Assembly: GCA_930367215.1 (NCBI GenBank)
Contig: OV884059.1
Span: 161,818,511-161,882,510 of the forward strand
Direction: 5' to 3'
DNA: 64,000 nucleotides
DNA from: Pollenia angustigena
Lineage: Eukaryota > Arthropoda > Insecta > Diptera > Polleniidae
Of the stretch, positions 20,857 through 32,576 are shown in pieces. The notes under the pieces are model-generated. The model saw only the letters and a list, made by a program, of their open reading frames with translations. It was not told the DNA's origin and searched no databases. A program made the position numbers and the translations under genes. Within the stretch, counting starts at the first letter, position 1. Every line of letters starts with the position of its first letter.

Positions 20857-22768
20857 CACATAGGGGTTTTTTGCCAATCTAGCCGGACATTACTTTTTGT
20901 TTTAGCTTATATTGCTTCTTAAAAGTTATTGAGTGCCCCTAGATCGATGAAACTTGGCAGAAATATGTGATATTGTCATAGGCAGGTAAACCTCAAAAAT
21001 AAATAAAATCGGACCAAGGAGGAAAAGGTTCCCCCTAGAAGAACTAATCCAACCTCTGAAAAATGCAATTTTTTTTTAACTTTTCCCATACTTTTGTTTG
21101 GCAAATGCAACTTTTAACGTCGGCAAAAGTTAAAAAACCTAAAATAAGACCCATGAGATCGTAAAATTACACTTTTCGCCCCCGCCCCCTTTTGAGGGCG
21201 GTTACATAAAATATTTAAAAAAAAATGTAAATATTAAAAGAAATAGATTACGAAAGCCTTAATACTATAAAAATTAAATTTTTTAACATTAATGGGTAGG
21301 GGGAGGTATCCCTCCAAACACCCCCACCCCCCCGGAACGACCCTGTAAAAATTTTTTTTTTTTTTTTTGTTAATTTCCAAAACATATTAATTTTTAAGAT
21401 TTTATGTGACTTTTATGTATTTTATAGTATTTAATTTATCTGAAAATAATTAATATATTCGTAATAATAACTTATTTATAATAGTAACAGCAAATTTTAT
21501 TTAAAATAATAACAACTTATTTATTTAAAATAACTTCTCTTTTGCACTAAGATGATGATCATGGTTCTTCTTCGTCTGCTTCTTCAAAATCCTTCGTAAA
21601 GGGTAATGACTTTTTTTTTGGAGTTGGTCTTATGCTAGTAATCAGTGGGTCAGAACTGAGCAAAATTCTATTTATAACATCTTTGTTACACTGAACCCTC
21701 GAAAACTTTCTAGCAAAATTCTGCCTGTAAAGCCGAAAATGTTTATTTCGTGCCTCAGACGCTTCTTCTGATAATAGCCCGATAGGCAACAATGCCTCAC
21801 TCATTACAGTTGCGCCATGTATTATACACTTTTTCCATTTTACTCTCAAAGCTTCAAAATGGTTCTGATAACAATTTTATGCAATAACCACAATATATAT
21901 TTAAAAAAACTAAGTACCTATAGCCCAGATTTGATTTTTTATTATATATTATTTTTGTTGTTAATGATTTTAAAAGTTATGCAAAACAGGTACATTTATT
22001 TTGCTCCATAAAATAACGTCATTTAGCGGCCGCACAGGTGGTTAAAGCCCGTTACTTACTGTTTCGCACATCCCTTTTTTGCACAGCTAATATTAGCCTT
22101 AGATGTAATAATTTAAATAAAAAACATCTACGTACAACCAACACATTTTATGACTGACGAAAGGGTATCTATCATATGTACCTATGCAAGATGAGCAAAA
22201 ACAGAAAAAGGTGAAATTTTCAAAAAATCATAAAAAAAAATGGCGCAACAACGCGCAACGTTTTTTTTTTTAATTTAAAAGTAGAGATTTCAAATTTTAT
22301 CGTGATGTATAACATTTTTAAGAACTCAGCGGAACTCACCTTCAAAAACCTTTTAAATTTTTTTTTTTACAAAAAAGTGAACAAAAAAATCGTTTTTTTT
22401 AATTTCGTACTAATTTTTTTATCATAAAAAATGCAAATAAAATTTTTCTAAAAATTTTCATAATTAGCTGTTTATATAGTCTTTCACAGAAAAAAAAATT
22501 CAATGTAAACTCTTTATTCGTTTATCTACAAAAAAATATATTTTAAACCTCCCAAAACCGTAAAAAGTCAATGAACACGCATGCAATTTAATCAACTTTC
22601 CTGGTTTTAACAGTGTCCCAAAACCACAAATCTCAAGCAAAAGACTTGAAAATTCACTATACGATGCAGAACTTTGTTGTCTGTCGAGCTGCGTACTTAA
22701 ATTTTTCCATTTCTTAAATAAAATTTTTTGCTTAATGTCCGGCTAGATTGGCAAAAAACCCCTATGTG
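20857..22768. mobile_element. deleted Transib, duplicated copy
   Basis: Same element as 10923-12834, with the same CGCCG flanks, carried along in the tandem duplication rather than inserted independently. Confidence 0.9.
21559..21849 (-). pseudogene. Transib transposase remnant, duplicated copy
   Basis: Encodes the same 96 residues as 11625-11915. Its identity over the whole frame is part of the evidence that the 9.9-kb duplication is very young or an assembly effect. Confidence 0.9.
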
Positions 22769-23722
22769 CGCCGGCTGGCTTTGAGACACATTTTTTTGTA
22801 GTAATAATTTTTCAACGAAGTCTTACTTATACACTCAATGTTTTTCTTTAGAAGAAATGTATTTTTGTATTTGATGTACATATTTAACCAAACAGTTTTA
22901 AAAAATTGAATACGGGATTTTGTTTCTTGTAATTTTGTTTCTGCTATTTTTTTCTTATAGTTGCACTTTTTTAAAGTGTCCAAAAATAGACTGTGTGTTT
23001 TTTGTTGTTGTTCTTATATTTCACATAAAGAAGTGTTGCTTACGATCAAATAAAAAAATGCAAAAAGACGACAACATTAAAGAGCGTTAAATATTTCATA
23101 CAAAGTTATGAAAACTTGACACCAATAACGCGTTTATTATATTTTTGGAGAGTTGTCCACATTTTTGTTGGCTAAATAAATATCAAACAAAAATATTGTT
23201 TGAATCAGTAAAAAAATTTTTTGGAAATTAAAAAAAATTTCAAGCAAGCGTTTGTTTGAAAATAATTCGGCAATAATTTTTTCTGTGTACTGCGTAAATT
23301 TTGTGTATTTAAATAAACAATTAAAGAAAAAAGAATGTAAGAATATTGTACTCTTGTTTTTTCTTTCGAGTTGTTTGTTTTTGAACCTAAATATTTCTTA
23401 CATTTAGCTAAAATCAGTATTTCGTTATCGTAATGAATTTTTTTTCATTAATGTTATGAAACATTAAAATTTACAATTATTTTCATATATTTTCATGTCT
23501 ACCGCTAAATTGAATTAAAAAAACGTTTTTACAACATTTATAGGAAGAACTTTTTTTAGTTTTAAATATTTTGAAGTTAAACAATTTTATCTTGTTTTCA
23601 TTAATTTTGTGACATTTATCATTGAAAATATGAAGTTACAAAAGATTCCTTTTTTCATTAACTTAAAAATATTTGAATATTTTAATTAAAAGTTCATTTT
23701 AATCTTAAAATACCTATTTAAA

Positions 23723-23912
23723 TCTATATATATATAAAAATAAGTCCGTATATGTACGTCGCCGAATTACTCATAAACGCGTCGTGCGATTTCAACCATA
23801 TATACACTACGTAGGCAGTGGCCCATATATGGTTTATATGAAGTTTGGTTGAAATCCGATAACGCATGTGTGTGCGGTGCGTATGTGAAGTGAGTGTGAG
23901 TGGGCCCGCTAG
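23723..23912 (+). mobile_element. possible mini-Helitron, duplicated copy
   Basis: Copy of 13789-13978 with the same TC start and CTAG end. Confidence 0.4.
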
Positions 23913-24603
23913 TTATATATAACAATAAGTTGAATTTTTCTTTTGAAAGAGATATTAAGTTGTCATTATTTTAATGAAAAATTTTAACGAAATTACGAAA
24001 CTCAATTTCGTAGTGTTAACAAAATTGTTTCATTATATATGTAAAATTTCATTCCCGTAATGAATTTTTCATTGGAATAATGAAAAAAATTTTATGAAAT
24101 TAATTCATTAGATTTATGAAGCATAATTCTTTCAGTGTAGAAGAGGCAATAACAAACAGGAAAATAAATACGTACGGCGAAATTTTAAACTGAATTGAAA
24201 TATCCTGAATCAAGTTTAAAAGGGATGTTTGAACTGCACAAAATATTTTACAAAACTAGTATGGAAGAAAATGCATCATTTAAAACATTTTAATTATTTG
24301 GAATAAAAGCAAGACCTTAAGAACCTCAGCAAAATTATTATGTTGCCACTGTATAAAACTCCAAGACTGACAGCAACATAGAAATATAATGATATGATGA
24401 GTTTACGGCCTTGCATTCCACCTATTTATCATGAAAACTTCACAACGCTAAGTTTAACGGAGAAAAAATGGAAGATTTAATAAATTTTTTTTTTTGTTGT
24501 ATTATGTACCCATAACAGTTTTTAATATTTGCTTATTAAATTAACTCTTAAAATACCTGATTGATCGTATTTTTAAATGTCTTCATGTTAACTATTTTTT
24601 AAC

Positions 24604-25652
24604 GGCTGTAGGAAATATCGCCCAAAGAAAAATCGCCCAAAAAAAAAAATGAAAAATCGCCCAAAAAAATTGCATGTAAAATTGGGCCTGATTTCATATG
24701 AAAAATGACCCAAAATTTTTGGGCTATTTTTCGTTATTGTTGGGTGATTTTTCGTTTTTTAAATTTCATAATGAAAAATCACCCAAAAATGTTGTATGAA
24801 AAATGGCCCAAAAAAATGTGCTATTTTTAAAATTCTACCATAATCTTACATAGCAGAGAAAACCATGTTTTATTATGGTTGCAAACAATAAAACTATTTT
24901 TCAAGAAACTAATTTAACCATTATATGGTTGTCGGCGACAATGATTTGGTTAAATTAAACATAATATCGGTAGAATTTTTTTAAAAATGGTTTTGTAGCT
25001 TTTTCTCTGGGTGTATATATTAAATATATACATATATATCGAAAATAAGGATTTTCTCTTCTATGGTATAACAAATACTGGCTTCGCTAACTAAAGCTTC
25101 TCTGTATCGACGGCCTTCGGCCGGGCGCAAGGATTTTCTCCTCTATGGTATAACAAATACCGGCTTCGCTATCCATATTATGTTTAATTTAACCAAATCA
25201 TTGTCACCGACAACCATATTATGGTTAAATAAGTATCTTTAAAAAAATCACTTGAAATTTGAACGGTATTTTAAAAAAAAATTTACACATTTTTGATTAT
25301 AAGTTAAGTTGCGGACGTTGCAAAGTGTCATAACGTCTTCGTCCTCGTCTTCGATGGACATTATGACACTTTAAAAGTGTCCAAGGACACTACGACACTG
25401 GACGTTATGACATGTCACCTAAATTTATATGAATAATAAGCACTTTTTTGCAAATTTAGTAATTTTTTTTTTTTTTTTTGGGAAAAAATTCGTTTTTGCT
25501 TTTTGGGTAATTTTTCATTTTCTTTTTGGGCCCTTTTTCGTTTTTTTTGGGCAAAATTTCATATTTACCTTTTTGGGTCATTTTTCATGTTCGCTTGGGC
25601 GATTTCATTTTTTTTTTGGGCCATTTTTCTTTGGGCGATATTTCCTACAGCC
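24604..25652. mobile_element. foldback element, duplicated copy
   Basis: Copy of 14670-15717, one T longer in the right arm, with the same TTTTTTAAC flanks. That T-run difference changes the reading frame of the arm, so the apparent Phe/Gly-rich frames here differ in length between copies and are not genes. Confidence 0.85.
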
Positions 25653-26235
25653 TTTTTTAACCTTAAAAGTCCATTTGAGTAAATCAAATGTCTATAAAAA
25701 TATGGACTGAAATACGCTCTTGTTTTTATTTCCTAAAATATGTTATTTTTGAAAGTGGTATCAGTCTATTTGGAGCTAAAAAAAATCTAATATTTTTCTA
25801 AATAAATGAAATGATTAATTTTTCATAATAATATTTAAAGGATGTAGAGTGGTAGAAACATCACTCTATTAGATGATCGTTCGGCAATATTTTAAAATTA
25901 ACTAAAACGCATACTCTCGTTACATGAAATCTCATAAAGTTTATGGGAACTGTGATGAATAGTAACTTATGATTTATAGATACAAGGAATTATCGCTTCA
26001 TATTTCTTTAGTAGAAATATATCCCAATATAACTGTAAATTGCGTTTTGAAGAACCTTTTGTCGCCTGCATTTGAAGTAAATGATCATTTAAAAAGCATA
26101 CCATTATTGTGGTCAAAGTTTCAGGAAATTAATTGCAATGATCAATCAATATAAAGTGTGTTTTTTCTAAGCCCAAAATAACTTAAAATTGTTAAAAATA
26201 TTACAAAAAATTAATTTTTCTTTATAAGCTAATAG

Positions 26236-26445
26236 TTAAGACCTAATGATGTTGATGTATATTTTATTCGAAACATCGACACTTGAAAAAGTTTTCAGGA
26301 ATTTGAGCATTACGGCTGTTCTTGATGAATCCCATTCTCTACGTCCAAAGTTCACTTCGTGCATTGCTCTCCATATGTCACGAATAACGAAAACAATGTT
26401 ACCGTCCAAGGCGTCAAATGTGGCTGGCTTAAGGCGACCGCACAC
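26236..26445 (-). CDS. protein-like fragment, duplicated copy
   Basis: Same residues as 16301-16510. No change between copies, so selection cannot be judged from this pair. Confidence 0.35.
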   Translation of the reverse strand: MCGRLKPATFDALDGNIVFVIRDIWRAMHEVNFGRREWDSSRTAVMLKFLKTFSSVDVSNKIYINIIRS

Positions 26446-27624
26446 GACATGTTTTTGTCATCTGACATGTCAAATTTCCCACTGCAAAATACATACATGT
26501 CGTGTGTTACCTTTTAAACTTTGCTTCTGTAGAAGTCAGATGCAAAGTCAGCTGACAAAATTTCAATTAGAGCGTGCTCTATTTTCTTCTGACAAACCAT
26601 CTGACATCAGAGATCTATGCGAGAAGAAACCGGCAGCGGCGTCCACTATTGACGGAATCATTAGCCGGCTGCAGTTAATATTTTACAATACCGAGATATG
26701 TTGATGGCTAAACTATTTAACGGGGTAAATAAACATTTTCGTGGCGGCATTTTTATTTTGGTTTTGGTAACAACTATGCAAAAAAAAAACAGACAAGGTC
26801 AGAAGCAAATTACATCTGCGTTTGTGACCGAATATTATAAAACTTCTGCAAAACAGCAATTTTGACAGACATGTACACCCTGCAGATAACAAGACTAGTC
26901 CATAAATGCATGTAAGGAGTAGTCCATAAAGGAGTAGGAGTACTCCAAAACTACTCCAAATATATGGTTAAAAGGTGGTCCATTTAACATTACGATGTCC
27001 TATGAGGGGACCATTTAACCCAACGAAGTAGTTCCTAAACTACTCCATAGAGTACTTAAGTGGGTTAGTTTTAAAAGTACTCCATGTTACTACAGTATGG
27101 AGTACACTTAAGAGGTAGTTTTAGCATTTTTCTTTTTCATTTTTTACTATTCGCCTTTTATGGTCTATTATTGCTATTATTAAATATATTTACTTGGTAT
27201 TTTTAATTTTTTTTTAACTTTTTCCACAAATTTCACAAACTTTTACTTTTTTATAAACAATTAAAAATGGACACCATAGAAAAGTATACATCATGCAGTT
27301 GTTGGAAGCACTGTATGTTTATTTCTTATAACATGGTCCATACTACAGTACATTGGACCATGTTGTAAGTATTCCATTTAACCCAGAATGGACTACGTAG
27401 TCCAATATTATCTGTAATTGCAATTACAGGTGACTTGAAAAGTTGGCAAGTCAGATATAAAAAACATGTCATCTACGTGCACCTTTAGTAGCACAAACCA
27501 GCTCTACAGAATACAACAAAGAGATGTCAAATCACGCGCCCTTGAAGGCCAATTGGCAGTGCAAATCAACTCTGCAGACAAGCTTAAAGCTTTGCAGGTC
27601 TAGTATAAGATAATTTTGTAAACG

Positions 27625-28085
27625 AAAATTTAAGCTGAAAAAAAATATCGCTAAATATTTATTTAAATACGTCGATAATTGCGGTCGCCGTATGACACGT
27701 ATCGCCATCCTGTTTAAACCACATCTTGCCTGGATCGTTACATTGATATACGCAAACCAAAAAAAAAAATCATTGATCATGGTGCGGAAACGATCTCTTT
27801 TAACCATAACTTGAGCTCGTAAGCGTATAAACCGAAACAAACGGTACATTTTTCGGGCTGTAGTGGAGTCTGTAGGGTCTGTTGTGGATTGATCTCCCTT
27901 CATATGCAACAATTTGCTTTATTAACAAAACCGTTGAGCCATAAATTAGCCCCATGCTGAACACAATTTTTTTCTATTGAATCATTTTTTATTTTTCGAT
28001 TTTTAAAGTAAATTTGTATAATTTGATAGTGTTCTTTAACCGTAAGTCTGTTCATGATGTCTTGCCAGAACTTACTGATCAGCAA
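27625..28085 (-). pseudogene. mariner transposase relic, duplicated copy
   Basis: Same relic as 17690-18150, with the helix-turn-helix part fused to a mutated first catalytic block and a frameshifted QDGDTCHTA motif. Confidence 0.75.
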
Positions 28086-28414
28086 AATGTGAGCGCAGAA
28101 GCAATATGGCAGTTCGTTTGACAGCTTAGATTTTTGTTAGTTGTATCAGGCTTAAAAAAACTCTGAGATTAAGCATTTGAATAAAAATCTTATTTAAAGA
28201 TTTTTCTCCGTATACATAAGCGATTATTTAATTTAACAAACGCTTATTAAATATATCTCATACAAAATATTTAATAAATTCATTTAACATCCCTGTTTTG
28301 ATCTGCAATTTATGTGACTTTTTGTTACTTTGAGTCGCGTAAAAGAACTACTCCAAATAGCTGGTTGTAAAGCCACATTGTTGCTTCATCCAGCAAATTT
28401 TAGAAGTTCTATTG

Positions 28415-28748
28415 GGCCAAATGAAAAGTTAAGTTGTGCATTTTTCTCTTAATGCTTGTTTGAGGAAAAATGGTGATGTGTATTGTGTGTGCCTGCCTTT
28501 TTTTTGTAATTTTTTCACTTTTCTGCTCCATTCTCTATTTTGCTTTTAATCACGTCTGGGTGTTTGAGTGTAGTTGAGGTTTGTGTTGTTGCACTTGTTT
28601 AACTCGGCAAGTTACACGTCACTTTTTTTCGTTTTTAGCAGTTTTAAATACAAAGAGCTGTATTCTACTTAAACCAATTAAAAGACACACACAAAGTGTT
28701 AAAAACTAGAAGAAAAAAACGTTAAAATAATGGCTGAATGCAAAAGAG
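28415..28748 (+). other. possible first exon, duplicated copy
   Basis: ATG at 28730 and a GT donor at 28749, identical to 18795-18814. If a host gene starts here, it now has two candidate first exons. Confidence 0.25.
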
Positions 28749-29095
28749 GTAATAAGGTTAACAAAGAATCTTTTTTTTTTTTGTCTTTCGTTGGCTTTAG
28801 TTAAATTAAAAGGCAGCAAAAGTATTTAACTGGAGCAGGATTCAGGAATAAAAGCCTTATTAATAGTTAAGTTATGGCGTGGGGGTTTAAGCACTTTTTC
28901 CATAATGTGGTTTTATGCAACGAGAGAATAGAGTGGGAAAGGATGTAGTTAATTTTTATGAATGTACTTATTGCTTAAATAGGCCACAAAGGAACAGATT
29001 TAGAATGGTTTAATGTATCTATTGAAGAGGATGTGACTTAATAAGCAATTTTTATAATGTGCTTTTTTTAGTGAAAATTAGTTGGACATTAAATA

Positions 29096-31695
29096 ACACA
29101 GTACAACACATGATTTCGCGACTCAATTCTGATAATTGCTTATGAAAGTAGACCCAAAAAGAAGAACTTCTGCATCATTAGTTTGGTCATGATAGCTCAA
29201 TAAATAGCTTAAAAATTAATTTGAAGTTAGTAAGTATCGTATAGGGGAATTTGTCACGTTTTAGGCTCTTTTGTTTGTCATAACCTGAGAACCACTAGTC
29301 CGAATAAGCTGAAACAAATTTAAAAAAATTGACAATTACAATTCCTTTAATTTGTTCGCTACAAAAGCAACAGTTTCGCAGTTATAAATAAATGTACGAA
29401 GAAAAAAAATATTTTTGCCCAAAAAATTTAAATTTTTTATTTTTAATTCATAAAAAATCCAAAAAGGTAAAAAAGTGTCAAGTCCCATTACTTTCACTTA
29501 AAGTCGCATAGCCTATACACAAAATGACACATAAATCATAAAAATCGACGAACGCGTTTCGCTTTTATTCACAATTAAGTAAATATATGAATTTCAAAAA
29601 TTTGATCGAGATCTCCACAAAATTCTTTGTAAAAAACATTAGTGACTTTTTTTATGATTCTCAAAATTAAAAAAAGTAATAAACAAAAGGTTATTTGATT
29701 GTTATGATTGCGATAACAAAGCAATAAGCGTTAATAAATGTGAATGGGCAATTAAAAGGAAAGTGCCATTTTTAAATTATTTGGGTTTTTCCGTTAGTTA
29801 CCTGAACGATTTTTTACAGAAATTGCAGCCACATTTATGAGTGTTCATGTTTTGGAACGTTTCGAAAACATATTTCATAAGTACCTGCCAGTAAAATATT
29901 GAAATATTTGTAGTATTTATAGGTGCTCTTTGATCGATTTTTGTCATTTAACAAGAGTCGACAAACGCGAGAATTACAAGTGAACTTTCCCCCGGTTTTT
30001 AAAAGTGAATAATAACAAAACATATAATATATTTTTCAAATATTGACAATAATAAGTGGCCACAATTGGATAATTTTTGTTACGTTTGTGGTCATATCGT
30101 CCCAAAAAGAGGCCAACTGGAAAAAAAATGGATTACTGATGAATTCAAAACCATGTATTGTCATTATTTTGATGAAGCAGATTAAGCTGGTGCAAATTTT
30201 ACGCCGAACACAGTGTGCAAAAATTGTTATAATACACTTATAATGTGGATACATGGAAAAGGTGAACAGTTTTCTTTTATGAAGCCAATAATTTGGGTGG
30301 ATGACGTAATTGGACATGATGAATCCAGGTGCTACGCATGCATTAATTCTCGTGCTAGATTAAACAGAAAAAAATTTAAAGCAAAAGAATACATTGCTGC
30401 TTTTACTGCCACACTTCCAGTTGAACGCGCTGCTGGTACTGATACACCTAAACCTCCGAGTATGGATAATGTGTCCCTGCAAGCCGAAACCGTTTTCACC
30501 AATCCGACCAATTTGAATGATGCTGATTGGACACCCGATATTGCCAATAATGGACCACAACTGCTAACACAAATCGAAATGTTTTACATTGTGGCTAAGA
30601 TGGCACTATCACAACAAAACTCCGAATGTTGACATCATTTTTGAAAAGCAGAAAACTAACATAGCAAAATGTCAGCGCAACATCATACCGACAACGCCAA
30701 GCTGATTTTCAGAAATTTTATTCCATTGACGAAGCAAATGCGTTCACCTACTCCCATGATATCCCAGGTTTAGTGAAAAAATTCGGAATGGATTATATCG
30801 CTGGCGACTGGCGTTTATTCATCGATGGTTCAGTTTCAAGTTTGAAAGCTGTACTATTGCACAAAACGAACATAAAACCGTCCATTCCATTGGGATTCAG
30901 AACAACTTTTAAGGAAACGTATGAAACATTGGGCGTACTTTTGGAGAAAATCAACTACAATGTACACAAATGGAAGATTTGTTGCGATCTAAAGGTTGTC
31001 AACATAATACAAGGCATTGTATTAAAGGGCGGTTTTCCAACTTCAACGAGAATGGATAGTGACAATAATTGAAAATGTTCTAAATTTTGTTTCCATGCAT
31101 AGATAACATATAAAAATTGCATATTTTCTTTGTAAGAATAGCTGTAATATGAATCGGAATGTTTTCATGCAAAATAAAGAATCAATAAAAAAGTCATCAA
31201 TGTTTTTTCCAAAGAATTTTGTGGATATCTCGAGCAAATTTTTGAAATTCATGCCTTTACTTAAATGTGAATAAAAGCGAAACGTGTTCATCGATTTTTA
31301 TGATTTATGTGTCATTTTGTTTATAGGCTATGCGACTTTACGTGAAAGTAATGGGACTTGACACTTTTTTACCTTTTTGGATTTTGTATGAATTAAAAAT
31401 AAAAAATTTTAATTTTTTGGGCAAAAAATATTTTTTTCTTCATACATTTATTTATAACTGCGAAACGTTGTATGAACAAATTAAAGGAATTGTAATTCTT
31501 AATTTGTCTAAATTTGTTTCAGCTACTTTGGACCAGTGGTTCTCGAGTTATGACAAACAAATTAATTTTAAAGCTATTTATTGAGCTATCATGACCAAAC
31601 TAATGATGCAGAAGTTCTTCTTTTTGGGTCTTCTTTCAAAAGCAATTATCAGAATTGAGTCCCGAATCAATCACCTGAAAAATGTTGTACTGTGT
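29096..31695. mobile_element. 2.6-kb element with long inverted repeats
   Basis: The left arm (about 29096-29650) and right arm (about 31200-31695) are inverted copies of each other, starting ACACAGTACAAC and ending GTTGTACTGTGT. The arms differ by substitutions and by an insertion of roughly 50 bp in the left arm near 29225-29280. Between them lies a decayed plus-strand protein gene. Long inverted repeats around a transposase-like gene indicate a DNA transposon. No clear target duplication was identified, so the outer limits could be a few bases off. Confidence 0.8.
30057..31072 (+). pseudogene. uncharacterised transposase-like protein (CxxC / WRLFID / DLKVV family)
   Basis: Plus-strand translation begins FCYVCGHIVPKRGQLEKKW, then CHYFDEAD, an in-frame TAA at 30183, then FTPNTVCKNCYNTLIMW and CYACIN, a probable zinc-binding region. 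After a frameshift past 30630 come RQRQADFQKFYS, GDWRLFIDGSVSSLKAVLLH, IPLGFRTTFKETYE and HKWKICCDLKVVN. I recognise this as a protein family common in arthropod genomes (usual forms FIDSSKxSLKAVLLHNG and GDLKVV) with no established function. The acids in FID and CDLK would suit catalytic positions, but that is inference. The usual C-terminal part with GYTKxxCFLC is missing, so this copy is truncated and dead. Confidence 0.6.
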
Positions 31696-32219
31696 AAGGA
31701 ATATTAAGCATTTAATGCAGGGTGTCTCTAAAAAAAATAAACAAAAGGCAGCTTTATTAATAAGAGATCAAATAAATCAAATTAATGAGATAAAATTTTA
31801 AAGAAAAAGTTAGATAAAACTTATTAGATTAGCTCTACTATGCGCAATATCAAAATTTCTTATATATAAATAACTTTAATCAAAAGGAGTAAATATCCAA
31901 AATTCGGCTGTGTCGAATCTTTGATGCTCTCCACCGATAGTTAACATATTTAAGGTCGCTCTATGATTTAATCATATAAAACTAAATTGGAACTAATTGC
32001 AATAAACTATCGTGAGTCGTTTAGGTTTTCAACATTTTAAATTGATTTTAAGGAAGAGCTATATTCGATCTGGGGTAATTTATGGATGGATCATCACAAA
32101 ATTCGGTAGAGTGATTTCTAGTTTTAGTAAACATAAATTAAAAGTCGCTTTTTATGGGACCTATAATAAATTATGAGCCGATTGGACCAAATTTAACCAT
32201 AATATGATAATTTGGAATG
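31696..32219. other. unassigned A/T-rich sequence
   Basis: No coding signal. It ends at GTTTAAAC, the target duplication of the MITE that follows. Confidence 0.4.
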
Positions 32220-32576
32220 GTTTAAACCAGTGTTCGAAAATAAACACTAAATATCGTTTCTTAATGTTCGGTTCGGTAGATTTGTGGAAAACACAAACGC
32301 TTTTGAACACCCGCTCAAAGCTAGCAAATGTGAGAAGGCGGCTAAGTAACCTGATGGTTAAAATAACGTCTCAGGTCAGTAGGAGATAAATATCTCTGAA
32401 ACTTGGTTTTTTTTTCATCACCCGAGTGCCCTGAATGGCTTTATAGGAAGTAGTAGGAAGAAGTCAAGTATACCCTTCGAAAAACTCCAAATCAACGCTT
32501 GCCTGGAAGGAAGCTGGCAGCTACAGCACCAGGATCGGATGCGGAAGCCTAATCAGCTACTTCGTCTTAAAATTAA

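Larger units (their letters stand above)
19621..29559. repeat. 9.93-kb tandem duplication, copy 2
   Basis: Second copy of the unit starting at 9687, one base longer because of a T-run difference. It begins inside the right repeat array of the hAT MITE (only the last 160 bp of that MITE are present) and ends inside the left arm of the long-inverted-repeat element, where the sequence continues uninterrupted. Confidence 0.95.

Noticed and set aside
31330..31584. 84-codon frame in the right arm of the long-inverted-repeat element
   Set aside because: The left arm copy does not preserve it, so it is a chance frame in the terminal repeat.
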